Shown piece after piece: positions 24,601 through 35,520 of a stretch of 64,000 bases of DNA; position 1 is the stretch's first letter; every line of letters starts with the position of its first letter. This stretch comes from Colius striatus (Eukaryota; Chordata; Aves; Coliiformes; Coliidae). Below the pieces are notes generated by a model. That model searched no databases. It had not been told where the DNA came from and saw nothing but the letters and a program-made list of their open reading frames with translations. The stretch lies in NCBI RefSeq assembly GCF_028858725.1, contig NC_084766.1, positions 21,864,501 through 21,928,500 of the forward strand, written 5' to 3'. A program made the position numbers and the translations under genes.

Positions 24601-27600
24601 GTCCCTTATCTGAAGAACTAAGTTGTATAGCTTTTTATGTGGCATGTCACATCAGCTGAAACAACAATTAGAGGAAGTTGTAAAACAATTACATTGAGGT
24701 TGTATGAGCAAACATAAGAAGGATAAATTTCACAGTTGCTATAAAAAGAAATTATATCTCTTTTTAATAAGAACTCTTTGCCTTTGTCAACAAAATAGTT
24801 CCTGAAGGGAAAGGAATGTATTCTTTGAAAAATTCTTCATAAAAGACTTTTAAAGAAAATCAGAAGTCTTGGTAAGGGTACCATACATGTCCTCATGCCA
24901 GTTGTTTGACAAAGGGTTGTGAAAAAACTACATATATCTCATATTGGAAGTATGACCCTGTCTTGAGCCATATAATCAGGCTGAGCTTGCAACACAGGGA
25001 AGGATACAGATTAACTCACTTGTGCTCAAGTATATTGGAAAAGGCCAAATCGTAATTTATGCTACTTTAATCAGTGATCTAGAAGAAAACTTTACTGATC
25101 TTTACTCATGAAGATTGCACCCAGAGTGAGGAATAGTAAAGAATGGCAAAGACAGATCAGAATATTTAAGACAAATAAATAGTAGCGTAGCCATCCCTAC
25201 TGCTCACCCCATGTTCTGTAAGACATGGTATCTACAGAAGGCTTGACCAGTAAAATCAGATGACTGTGAATTCCAAGGTGATACTGTGTTCAAGAGAGTT
25301 AATGTGATTCTTGGATGCATAAACCAAGGATGCAAAAGATGAATTTACAGACTTATATGAGACTGTTGTCTTTGGCATAGGTCTGCTTGCTTTGCCACAT
25401 TTGATGATAATCATAACTGCAAAGGGTACTGAGGATGAATTAGATGTTTCAAAGAGCAGAGAAAACAATTGAAAGTTTGTATGATGTGTCCTCTAGTGAG
25501 TGCTACAAAGACCTTGCTCTTTTTGAATCAGAAAGAAGTTAAAGGCTGACCTGAGCAAAGTCTGTGCTTGCCCACAGAAGCATTGGGAATTGGATAATGA
25601 AGAACTTGCAAACATAGGAATAATAAATAAAAATGGATGGAACTTTAAACTGGACACATTCAGAGCAGAAATAAATAGCCATTTGTTTAACTCCAAAGGT
25701 TAATGACCTTTGGAACAGTTTACCAAGAGCTGTTCATCATTGAAATCTGTAAATCAAGATTAAAGGCTTTTCTAAATGACATGTTAAAATACACTGGGAT
25801 TGACTGAAGGAACTTTTGTGTATTATAAAGAAAGTCAGAACAGATAAGCACACTCAGCTCTTGTGGTTCTATTACCCATTCATCTCAATTGTAAACTGAG
25901 AGTAATATATTACCATGTTGTAAAGTACGTGTGCTGATACCAGGGTCCCTGAAAGATCTGCTAGGGTGGGTGGTGTTGAGAATACTGATTAGTGACCTGG
26001 AAAAGGTGCCTGACAAAATGAAAATAGAAATTTTGCCTTGAATGAGAATTTGGAGGCAATGTAAAGAGACAGTTGGCAGTCCAGACAAAGGGACATCGTA
26101 AGCGCAAATGAAATTGGCTTTTGTGAATGATGGCATAAAGTGTGGGATACAAATGGAACAACATCATTTACTGCTCTTCAAATGAAGTACAAGAAGAAAA
26201 GTTTCTGAGGATGAGAAAATAAAATAATGAGATTATTAGGGATGGTTTTGTAGTAAATCTGAGAACAAATGTAGATATACAGCTGTTGTACTGTAACATT
26301 CAGATGTGTGTGTTACACTGGTTCCTCACATTTCTGTCAAACACAGAGAAAGTACTACTGTGAAATCAGGATATTGGGCTACTCCAAGTTCTGGTCTGAT
26401 TGAGGATGGTGGAATTTGATTCTGTTATTTCTGCACTATATGAGGCTTGCAAGGCAAAAAAAGTATTAGCAATCTTTGCAAGAAAGTATAAACCAAAAAG
26501 TTTGAATATATTATCAATAATTTGTATTATAAACTTTCCAAATATCTCTGAACTTCCATGCAATAGAAGGCTCATGGGTTTTCACAGAATATAGAATCAA
26601 TATTGCAATTTTAAAATAAAACCTCAGAATGTGTTTGAATAGTTCAACCTTAAATATTTTTTGATCTCCTAACAATTTAAATGTTGATCATGCTGCCTCT
26701 AGTTTGTTACAGAAATATCAAATCTACCAAGTTGCACCCAGTACTGTATTCTTTGTCTACTGTCCTAATCTATACTCAGATGTTAGGTGTGGAGTTCAGT
26801 GTCTTCTAAATAACACTGTGAATTCCATACTGTTTGTAAATGAAAAATAGTAGCCTGGGCCCTTCATTCTGTCTGCTTTTTGCTGAGGATTATGCCACAG
26901 TTTATGAGCCCAGCACTAAAATATAAATGAAACAAAGCCATCAATTTGCAGCTTTGCCTTGTGATCAGGAGCTGCAGTTATCATAGTGTTAGTTGATTCC
27001 GAATTCTTCAGTATCATTAAGCCGAAGTTCTTGCATAGCAAGTCCGTTTGGGAAATGAGAGAACAAATGTGAAAACCAAACCCAACATTTATGGAAAGCT
27101 TTATATAGGAAGCTCTTACAAAATTCACTTAATTCCTCATGTGTGGATTGGAAGCCTTTCTACTTTAGTTTAAATTCTGCCATTAAGAGCTACAGAATTA
27201 GGAGCAAAAAAAAGTAATTTTTAATTGTCTGTACTGACCTGCATTCCTCTGCTATCATGGTAAAATTCTGACTGATGCTAATAGAGGCTGCAAGAATAGG
27301 CTTGTATCTGTTTCAAATTGTGCATACTCTGCCTAAGCCTTGAAGCTAATTTTTTCCACAAAGATTTTTCATTAGCTTTTTAAATGAATACTGTTCTCAA
27401 ATTAAGTTCCCTCCAAAAACTTAATAGATGTATAAAACTTACCTTGATGGGGGGTGGGGAGGGGGGGGAAAGGCCTAAAAGGCAAAAGAGAAGGCTAGTA
27501 TTTTTGGTTGTAACTTAGATTGCATTTCTGATGGTAGCACCTTTCCAACTACAGATCCAGCTATGACACAATCTCTCAGAGTAATAATAGCTCAAGTGAT

Positions 27601-28142
27601 ACAGTGTGAATGTGGATATTACAGTGGGACTACTTGAAATACAATATGATAGCACATTACTAGAATACAAAGCTGAATCTCCTTTTAGCATTTGCTAAAA
27701 AAAAAAAAAAAGAGTGAATTAGAGTGGTATATGCCTTGAGCTAACTTGCTGTTGCTATTAGAACTTTTGAAGGTCAGGAGATTTCTATTTTGTTGAAAGA
27801 CATTTTCAAATCAATAACTTTTAAAAGGAAAATAATTTGAAGCACATTAAAGTAACTAAATAACTCTTTTATGACTATCTATCCAGTACCTTGTTTGCCA
27901 AAGTATTAAAATGCTCAGGACAGGTGTAGCAGATTGGATGACTTCCAGTTTTATTCCAAGTTGAAAATTCTTTGCACATTATAAACTGCAGAGCAAGATA
28001 TTGACATTACAAGTAAGAGACTGCTGGATTCTAGAGCATTAAATATATATATATATGTATGCATTTTAAATTAGGTGAAATTTTATCTAGTGTGGTCTAA
28101 ATCAAACATTTTGGGTTTTGTGTTTCAGGATTTTGCTCTTAA
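21494..28142 (+). CDS. RBP4: RBP4, plasma retinol-binding protein (5 coding exons)
   Basis: Lipocalin that carries retinol from liver in plasma, complexed with transthyretin, and delivers it to target cells. Coding exons are 21494-21622, 22256-22392, 22547-22653, 24223-24435 and 28129-28142, a total of 600 bases (199 residues plus stop). All introns are GT-AG and all phases join. Residues 1-24 form a signal peptide with a leucine-rich core, and the mature protein starts [10 protein letters not shown]. The lipocalin GTW motif lies just after the first junction. The six cysteines fall at 28, 94, 144, 153, 184 and 198, which are mature positions 4, 70, 120, 129, 160 and 174, matching the three disulfides of human RBP4. 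The protein ends GFCS. It appears very close to chicken RBP4 apart from the signal peptide, and looks intact. It converges with FFAR4. Confidence 0.98.
21623..22255. other. RBP4: RBP4 intron
   Basis: GT-AG intron in phase 0 with acceptor CTTGCAG. Nothing else was recognised in it. Confidence 0.85.
22256..22392 (+). CDS. RBP4: RBP4 coding exon 2
   Basis: Begins [20 protein letters not shown], carrying the lipocalin GxW signature, and ends with the first two bases of an Asn codon before GTAAGC. Translation of the 137 bases is intact. Confidence 0.97.
22547..22653 (+). CDS. RBP4: RBP4 coding exon 3
   Basis: Follows acceptor CTACAG and codes [12 protein letters not shown] to FLQKG. The split codons at both ends (AA|T and A|AT) restore Asn. 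The donor is GGAA|GTGAGT. Confidence 0.97.
22654..24222. other. RBP4: RBP4 intron with CR1 tail relic
   Basis: GT-AG intron of about 1.6 kb. It holds a short CR1 3' tail at 23858-23901; otherwise nothing was recognised. Confidence 0.85.
23858..23901 (+). mobile_element. CR1 3'-tail relic
   Basis: About 44 bases matching the extreme CR1 3' end: ATCTAAAGGTCCCTTTCAAC followed by ATTCTATGATTCTA. Only the terminus was inserted or survives. Confidence 0.8.
24223..24435 (+). CDS. RBP4: RBP4 coding exon 4
   Basis: Follows acceptor CTTCCAG and codes [19 protein letters not shown] to YRVIVHN plus the first base of a Gly codon. It contains four of the six conserved cysteines' partners (residues 144, 153 and 184). 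The donor is AATG|GTAAGA. Confidence 0.97.
25000..25850 (+). mobile_element. probable ancient CR1/L2-type LINE relic
   Basis: A highly eroded plus-strand LINE. Two islands suggest it. One, near 25290-25340, reads like the RT C-terminal segment with a GCI-type motif found in CR1 elements. The other, near 25700-25780, resembles the 'TGGAACAGTTTACCAAG ... AAATCAAGATTAAAGGCTTT' type end of old amniote CR1/L2-like elements. Boundaries and subfamily are uncertain. Confidence 0.38.
27449..27468 (+). repeat. G-rich tract, possible G-quadruplex
   Basis: Runs of six, four and eight G separated by single T and A in RBP4's last intron. The long runs can be split to give four G-tracts, so an intramolecular quadruplex on the transcribed RNA is possible. 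Confidence 0.6.
28129..28142 (+). CDS. RBP4: RBP4 terminal coding exon
   Basis: Acceptor TGTTTCAG, then the final codons completing Gly and coding Phe-Cys-Ser and stop TAA (28140-28142). A tiny terminal coding segment of this kind is also my recollection for other RBP4 genes. Confidence 0.95.
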
Positions 28143-28330
28143 GGAGATCCAAAACTACAGAAAGAAACCATGTAACAGCACCATGGATGTAAACATACTG
28201 ATTGGGTATTCTCTTGAAAACCTTTTAAATGGCTTCATTTAGATTTTAAGTATATTTATCTGAGCAGTGTAACTCACCTTGTTAATAAACCAATGAAACA
28301 TTTTAATAAACTTGGATTACAGGGGAACAA
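28143..28330 (+). terminator. RBP4: RBP4 3' UTR and poly(A) signals
   Basis: Two AATAAA hexamers at 28284-28289 and 28305-28310 on the plus strand would end the transcript near 28320-28330, giving a short 3' UTR of about 180 bases. Confidence 0.75.
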
Positions 28331-28679
28331 ATTGTTGGTATGCAAATCTGTACATATGTAGACATTGGTTTTATTAGTAAACCATTATCTTAATGCACAG
28401 TTTTGAATTCGTGACAGACCACGATGATAATTAAGGAAGTTAATATTTTTTTTTTTAAATTTCCATTTCTGACCAAAAAAGTTTTAATTAAAAATATCCA
28501 AATATAAGTATTTTAATTTCTTTTCAAACACAAAGTCATTTTTTTTCCTAGGGAAGACTTGCAAATCTTCCCAATACCATTTTAAAAAGGAGGAAGAAAT
28601 TTCAGTGACGCTCTATATCACTGATTAACTTTCTGAAGACACCAAAATTAAGCATCTTTGTAAATGAACTATTTTACAC

Positions 28680-29348
28680 ATGCCAAGTAAACATTTATTT
28701 ATTTATTCATTATTTATAAATTAACATGCATTATGTCCATATTTTTCCTTTGAGATGGAATCAAATTGGTCATTCACTTGGTGACAATACACGTTTATTG
28801 TCTGGTTTCTTGCATGAAACTGGTTAGTCTGCTATGTTCAGGCAGTCAGTCATCTAGGTGAATAACCAAGTGCCTTTTTAAATGGGATAAAAGAAAAAAA
28901 AACAGATACTTTCTGGGGATGTGCATTTTTACTGGAATGTTGATCTCTCTTAGTAGAAAATAAAGAGTAAAATGGGTCAGGTGTGCTCTTGACATAGATT
29001 CACTATAACTTCATTAACTACATTTATGCCAACTGAAAACATACCCACATACAAATGAATTCAGATAGTAAGTACTTATTTCAAGTATTCTACATTCACC
29101 AAGTTCACTGGCATATTCCTGTTAATTTCAGTGTAAGTGAAGAATTCAATCCATCGGATTAAATTGTCCAAAATCTTACTGAGACAAAGCAGTGAAGTGA
29201 AGAGAATTTCACCTGCAGGAATTAAAAATACAGACTTAGCTTTTTTTTTCCTTCTTTGGCATACAATATTATAACATATTGAACTATTCAACTTGGGATA
29301 ATGTAGACAACAACATCCAAAGTGTGGCACAGCTCAGACTTTAAATAA
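28680..29348 (-). terminator. FFAR4: FFAR4 3' UTR and candidate poly(A) signals
   Basis: Downstream of the FFAR4 stop on the minus strand. AATAAA signals (TTTATT on the plus strand) occur at 28794-28799 and clustered at about 28694-28708. Use of either leaves only about 0.35-0.45 kb between the RBP4 and FFAR4 transcript ends. Confidence 0.5.
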
Positions 29349-29756
29349 TTATCTAGTAATGAAAGACAAATTTGGTTGTTCATGGTTAGATCTTTTTGCA
29401 CTGCTTTCTGTGCCAGCCTTATGCCTTACGGGATTCCCTGTACAACAGAGAATAATTTCCTGACATTTACGTCTGAAATAGACAACATTATACAAAATTG
29501 GATTGACGGCAGAGTTGGCAAAAGTGAATAATACTACCCAGAAGAAAACCGATGGCAAAATATTGAAATCGTGTTTGTAGTTCTGGAGTAAAATTAAAAA
29601 AATAATTATTATAATTGGGCTCCACATGATGAAGAAAGAGATCATCAACAAAAAGAGGGCTCGGAATAGTTTGTAGTCTTGCTGGGAAACACGAATATGG
29701 CGATTTTCTGAGCAGGCTAAACCAGCATTTAAACTTCTTCTTGATGCTTTTGTAAT
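29349..29756 (-). CDS. FFAR4: FFAR4 coding exon 3
   Basis: Starts after acceptor TTTACTGCAG with ITKASRRS (intracellular loop 3) and runs through TM6, TM7 and the tail to a stop at 29351-29349; 135 residues. The segment VSQQDYKLFRALFLLMISFF matches the loop3-TM6 region of FFAR4. Confidence 0.96.
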   Translation of the reverse strand: MTKASRRSLNAGLACSENRHIRVSQQDYKLFRALFLLMISFFIMWSPIIIIIFLILLQNYKHDFNILPSVFFWVVLFTFANSAVNPILYNVVYFRRKCQEIILCCTGNPVRHKAGTESSAKRSNHEQPNLSFITR

Positions 29757-32700
29757 CTGCAGTAAAAGAGAAGAAAGTAACTTTCATTGAGAACCCATTT
29801 TTACAAGTGCAAAAGTAAATCTTGGCACATGATGTTTCTGGTTTGACAAGTGACTATGAAAAAAGCACACAATTCAATTTTTACTTTTTGTAAATGGTTC
29901 CATTTCAAACAGTCTTCTTTTACCAGCAATTTTTTTCTCCTCATATGTGAACTCACCTCAATATTAGTCAAGCTTGTTGTTCTCATGACTGTCTACCGGA
30001 CATAACATCATAAAGTCTTAATTACTTAAGAAATCCCATTAGCTTCAAATTATGACCTCATTTGTTTTATCGAAATTAACCCATTGATTTTTTTTCACAA
30101 GTGCAAACTGGAAGATAGTTAAGAATCCTGATGACGCACAAGGAGGAATGCAATCCAAATCTCTTATGGCCATGCTGATATTACAAGGCATGAATTTATT
30201 ACAGTAACTAAATAATGACACCTTTTAAATGTGAATTGGAATTTATGTTTTTAAGTTCTATGCAAACTATTAGGTTTTCAGTCAGTAATAAGAACTTCTT
30301 TCTACTAACTACTCGAAATCTTACAGGTCCTTTTGGCACCATGAAAATCTGTGCCTTTTAAAAGTGCTGTCTGATGTAATAAACCAGACAATGGGTAGTT
30401 TGGGAATCTAGTATTCATGGCTGCAAATCATCTGTCATTAGGTAGAATATTCAATCCCAGTGGCTTGCAGAAAACTCTTAGTCTCATGTTCTACATCACT
30501 GTCTTCACTGAAGTTGACGTAGCACAGTTAAGTATATTGCACTCACATACCTGATGCAAAGAAAATAAAACTAAAATATTTAGCAAACTTGTATGCTAAG
30601 TAATTGAGATGCCATTTTCCTCCCTGCATGGGTAAAGAAGAGGTATTTTCCAAAGCCCCAATAAGGTGTCTAAACAGAAAAGTCAAAAGGTGTAAGCCTC
30701 TTCCTGCCATTGTAACATGTGACATTTCTCTTCAGCAGGAACTAAAGGAAGGATAACACTAATGCCACTAATACTTCATAGCTTCCTGGTTCAGGTATTG
30801 GTGTTATATATATAATGGTGTTTAAATGGTGTTATATATATTACCTAATTTGTCACTCTTTTTGTAGTTTTCTGAATTAATCACGGGATAGATGACCTAG
30901 AATATTCATTAGGAACCTAGACGCCTACCAAAGACTTGCATAGAATATAGGTGTATAAATCAAAATCTGCGATCCAAGAACGGGCTTCTCAGCAGCTGCT
31001 GAGCCTGAGAAGGGGATGTTCTCACTAGCTGCTTCCCTGATTTAAAACAGGCAGAGAATTCTGATTTTTGAGCACGTAAAACTATTCCAGCCTGACAATC
31101 TTCTGCTGTACCAATGGGAATCCAGAAACAAGGCTAACTCCAAGAGTTGTTCTCAGGCAGCATTTAACCTGTCTTAGGTAAGAATGAAGGTTTCACAAAA
31201 ATACAAAGACTAATATTTACTTCTAATACAGAAGTAGGAAAGCCAAGCTCTGTGCCCTCCTCAGCCTCCACTGTTCAAAACAGCTACAGAATGTACTTAT
31301 TAGATACCTCTGTGTCTGTCCCATACAAAACCCTTCCGTCTTTCCTGCTGGCACTGCATGGCCTAGAACTAAAAAGCCAACAATCACCCAGATTGTGGTA
31401 AATAAGACTCAACTCCATCTTAAGGAAGTGCTCAACTGAAATGGGGTGGCAGTGATACATTTTGGATCCCTTTTCAGTCTGCCTAGTATAAGGAACCTAG
31501 ATACATATCATGGGCATCTGAACCACACTCTAAGAACCAGGAACTTGAATGTCAAATACATATACATATGTATATGGGAAGTTCTGGGAAGTGTTAGTGA
31601 CAGTAACAGTGTCAGATTAAATTGCAAAGTATACATTTTTAGAGTATATTTGTTAACAAATTTGAGGCCTTATATCTGTTGCAAATCATCATCATCATCA
31701 TAGACACTGTGTCTTTGATGCTTTGAACTGCACCCAGCCACATTGCGCATTGTGTTCAGTGTGCACTGGCATCGTAGAGCATTCTCAAAAAGTGAGAGTG
31801 AATCTGCTCTTGGGAGGGACTCAGGGATAGAGACATTCTCCAGATGAGTTCTGGTTGCTTCCTGGAGAGCTGTGCACAAGAGAAGAGTTAGTTATAACAG
31901 ATGGGATCCTGCTATGGCCCTTGTTCCTTTTTCAGTTCAGAAGAAATGGTAACACATCTTAGCATCTGTGTTAGCAAGTTGGAAAAGTGAGCATGGCAGC
32001 ATGGGGCTGGTTTGTAATCCAATACTCCAAAAAACTGTTTGGGCTTCTAGCTTCCTACATTCCATTTTCTCTTCTACATTTACTTCTTGTAATCTGGAGT
32101 CTTCAAGGAGACCTGTCCTGGTCTCTAAGCGCAGACTATGGTGTTCCTGGGTCTGCAGTCCTTTGCAGTATGTTCAAAGGGCTCAGACTCCTCCTTGAGT
32201 TACTGTACCCTCTGTGTCAACAGCAAATACAAGGTTGCAAAAGGCAGGTGCTTTATTTCATTAGAAGAGGTTTGCCTAAGGCATTTACCTCAAGGTTATA
32301 GTGATCTTACAGAGTGTACAGAAACCAAGAGCTGATGAAAAATCATCAGTGCATGAGTCCATGAGTTTGAGCCTGATGAACAGGCAAGTACATGTAGAAC
32401 CCATATTCTAGGTCCTAGGTTCATAGCAACACCTACACGCAGCTCTGGTGTGTGTACCCACAGCCCCTTAGTGATCCGCATTTCAGTTAATTCCCTGCTC
32501 AACAGTCTATTTTGAGATTTCTTTCCCAAATCTATAAGTTTCCTTATATATAGTATGAGAATTACCTAATATAGGAATCAAGAATCTTTTGAGGGCAGAT
32601 ACAAAATTGAGGCAATGGGGTGCCTAGTTTGAAGGTTTTATGCTCTTCCTCAGTCTGTTTTTGGAAGAGGAAGGGGTACAAGGGTATGAAGTTAGATGTT

Positions 32701-34760
32701 TTTAAAGGAATTTAGGTAACTAATATCATGCTTGCTAAAATACAGAATAAAACTCTGTGATGCCTGGTGTCTTGGCCTGCATTTCAGCAGTTATACAACA
32801 TCCACTCAGGAAGAAAGCGGAAGCAGAGTGTTTAATTTACAAATTTAGTTTGTGGAGGAATAAGTGTAATCTAACAACATCAGTTTACAAAAAATACATG
32901 CAGAAAATCAGTAGATCTAAAGAGGGATGGATTTTTTTCAAGTCCTGCCTCTGCTTTCTTACAAATTCCTTGTGCCTGAAAGAAAGCAAAATCTAGTTTT
33001 TAGTTATTTCAAATGCTTGACTCTTTCAGCATTTAGGAAATTGACAGTCATTTTAAATAAGACCAGCACATAAACAGAGAAGTGTATTAAATACTACACA
33101 TAAATGTGCTTCTGGTGATGTGCTCTTCAAGCATGGTCTTAGCTGAGACGTGCAGGCTGCTATGTGGAGGTTGAAGTGCCTCATTTCAGACCACATACTT
33201 ATGTACTGGGCAGATCATGTCTATTCCCATATTCATATTCAGTGACAGTGTGTCGATGCCTATTGAGTTACCATTTACTTCCCTTTGGTCTACAACAAAA
33301 TTTAAAGGAAAAACATACCTGTAAGATTTTGGAATAGCTGATGATAATGACTAATCCAGGTATTAGAAAGCAAACAGTGGCAAAGGTCACGTCCCAAACT
33401 GTTTCTCCTTCAAGGCTGGGCCAAAGCAGGGTGCAAATCTGAATCTCCTGTTTACAGAGAATGAAGAAAATTAACATTGTACCACTATTTTTGTACCATT
33501 ATTTTTACTACAAAGTTGTCCTTATCTCTCTGTGCCTATGGATAAAACCAATGCACATTAAACCAACTCTGTGAAAACTTTCAACTCAAACACAGCAGTT
33601 AATTAATGTATCACTTAATGGTTTTAAAAGCCCATACAATTACACATAGATGTGCTGTCCACAATCTAAATGCTGCCGTAAATATAATATGGAATGCTAA
33701 TGGCAACTTTAAAACTGAAAAGTATAGACCTTAAACTTAATCATGTATTTGGATGTAAACATTTCAAAGTACGAGACACAAAATTCGGTGCCGGGCCATT
33801 TCGTTCAGAGGCTGCCGCGTGTGCTGGACAGCGCTCCCAGGATGCTGACCCCTCGGCAAGGGGGAAGTGCGCTGAACAGGGGATTTCCGAGTCGCAGTGG
33901 GGCACGCAAAAGCACCCGGCTCGTTTGCTACTTAACGGTACCGGAGGGGACGCAGGCGCTGCCCAGCCCTGCTCCGGCCGCTCCTCGACCGCAACCTCAG
34001 CACCTGTCCGGCTCCCCAGAAGTCAGCCGGCCCGGGTGCCAGGGGCGGACGATTCTCCCTCGCCGTCCGACCCTGCGCCGTCCTGCCCCACCTGCCTCCT
34101 GCCGCGGCTCCGCCGCGCTCCCACCGCGCCGACCCCTGCGGCCGCCGCGCGCCCTGCGCCTGAGGCGGCGGCCGGCCCGCGCGCCCTCCGCGGCACGCTC
34201 GGCCTCACCTCGCTGGCGGCGGCGGGCAGCCGCACCACGCTGAAGAAGTAGCAGACCGGGAGGGTGGCGACAGCGGCGAAGCCCCAGATGAAGAGGAGGA
34301 CGGCGGCCAGCGCCTTACGGCGGCGGAAGGCGGCGTGGCGCAGCCGAGCGATGCTGACGACGCGCTCCAGGCTGACGGCCGAGAGGGAGAGGATGACCAC
34401 GGTACCGCTGAGGGTCACCACGTAGAAGAGCATGTGGCAGACGACGTCGCCCAGCACCCAGGACTCTGTCCAGCGCACGACAGCGATGAAGGGGATGGCG
34501 GTGATGAAGAGCAGGTCGGCACAGAAGAGGTTGAGGACGAGGCAGTTGGCAGCACACAGCCGATGCCCTTGCCGCAGCAGCAGGCAGATACCCCAGACGT
34601 TTCCCACCAAGGCCAGCAGGAAGATGGAGACCAGGGCAGATGACTCGCCAACGCGCAAGGCTGTCACGTTGCGGCCCCTGAAGTCCGAGAAGAAGGGGAA
34701 GTAGGTCGTGTTCTCCTCTGATGCGTTCCCGGACCCCACTTGAGGGTAGCCAGTGGGCAT
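29349..34760 (-). CDS. FFAR4: FFAR4 (GPR120) long-chain fatty acid receptor, 3 coding exons
   Basis: Class A G-protein-coupled receptor for medium- and long-chain unsaturated fatty acids, acting at the plasma membrane. Coding exons in transcript order are 34760-34209, 33447-33319 and 29756-29349, a total of 1089 bases (362 residues plus stop), next to 361 for the human short form. Both junctions are phase 0. N-terminus: glycosylation sequons at N12, N17 and N31, then FPFFSD as in human. TM2 ends in VVRWTESW, whose Arg96 corresponds to the ligand-carboxylate-binding Arg99 of human. C108 and C189 would make the TM3-ECL2 disulfide. TM3 ends ERV (132-134) where human has ERM. TM6 has FFIMWSP (W272) and TM7 has NPILY (312-316). 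The C-terminal tail is Ser/Thr-rich, fitting arrestin regulation. An upstream in-frame ATG at 34877 would add 39 residues; 34760 is preferred because it gives the usual N-terminal length. No insert exon for the human long isoform was seen. Confidence 0.96.
29757..33318. other. FFAR4: FFAR4 intron 2
   Basis: Phase-0 GT-AG intron of about 3.6 kb. It contains an (ATC)n microsatellite at about 31685-31700 and a short duplicated TGGTGTTATATATA-like motif at about 30805-30843. I see no exon matching the 16-residue insert of the human long isoform. Confidence 0.8.
33319..33447 (-). CDS. FFAR4: FFAR4 coding exon 2
   Basis: 43 codons, EIQICTLLWP to ISYSKILQ, covering ECL2 and TM5. The acceptor is TGTAAACAG and the donor TTACAG|GTATGT. 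It carries the ECL2 cysteine (C189). Confidence 0.97.
33448..34208. other. FFAR4: FFAR4 intron 1
   Basis: GT-AG intron of 761 bases in phase 0. The exon-1-proximal half is very GC-rich, continuing the CpG-rich block over exon 1. Long open frames here in other phases are a side effect of the GC content. Confidence 0.85.
34209..34760 (-). CDS. FFAR4: FFAR4 coding exon 1
   Basis: 184 codons covering the extracellular N-terminus and TM1-TM4. It is unusually GC-rich compared with the flanks. It ends LPAAASE with donor AGCGAG|GTGAGG. TM2 contains CLVLNLFCADLLFITAIP, the signature stretch shared with human FFAR4. Confidence 0.95.
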
Positions 34761-35520
34761 GAGAAACCCACCGTGGGCAGCAGCGTCAGCCCTAGGGGAA
34801 GGGCTGCGCTCCTGACCACCACGGCGGCACTCGGGGTGCCCTCTCAGCATGGAGCAAGGGGCTGACTGCCATCCCACTCCCTCCTGCCTGTGCCACCAAG
34901 GACTGAGCCGTGCCAGCCAGGCGGTTTATGGCCTTCGCGCAGGAGTGGAACAAGGAAGTGGGAGAGTAAACACGGTACAGCTCACACAAAGGCGAGGCTG
35001 CTGTCTGTGGGGAGGCAGCGAGGTCCTGGGGGCGAGCAGGGTTGCCTGATGCCTCCCTAGGGACACTGTGGGTCAGCACACTGTCATCTCCATGCTGAGT
35101 GTCCCAGGCCTGGCCACAGCTGGCCCTGGTCTTCTCTGCTCCACAGGCAGGCCCCTGAGGCACCAGGGACCCAGGGATGCTGCCCAGACTGCTCCTCTCC
35201 ACTAGGGCTGTGTGCATGGCTGAAAACAGAAGAATGGCTCTCACACTGCTCCAAGAGCTCTTTTGGGAAGCCCAGGATAACCAGTGCTGCTCTAAGGTAA
35301 AAAAAAACCAAAATAAAAGGAGGAATTTACTTGTTGCCCGGTGTCTGGACAGTGGTGTTTGAAAACAGCAGTCCTGTGCATTGCTTGTGCTAACTGTGGT
35401 CCAGTGTGGAGAGGAGGTATCACAGTCCTCTAGATGCTTGCCTGTGTTGAAAGCTATTGCTGAAGAAGCCTGGTAAAGTAAGGCATACCTAGAAAACACC
35501 ATCTTCTGTCTGGAATTAAT
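34761..35520 (-). promoter_or_regulatory. FFAR4: FFAR4 5' flank
   Basis: Moderately GC-rich sequence upstream of FFAR4. There is no TATA box in a clear position. The CpG-rich core (about 34.0-34.75 kb) overlaps coding exon 1 rather than the upstream flank, suggesting a CpG-type promoter with a start close to the ATG. The transcription start cannot be fixed. Confidence 0.35.

Larger units (their letters stand above)
24436..28128. other. RBP4: RBP4 last intron
   Basis: GT-AG intron of 3.7 kb, containing a probable ancient LINE (about 25.0-25.9 kb), a G-rich tract at 27449-27468, an A-run at 27698-27712 and a short TA repeat near 28045. No coding sequence was recognised. Confidence 0.85.

Noticed and set aside
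31685-31700. (ATC)n run in FFAR4 intron 2 as a notable repeat expansion
   Set aside because: Only about five units; an ordinary short microsatellite.
33694-34251. Long plus-strand frames (over 160 codons) across FFAR4 intron 1 and exon 1
   Set aside because: They arise from the high GC content opposite and beside the FFAR4 coding exon. Their composition is low-complexity (Pro, Ala, Arg) and no family is recognised.
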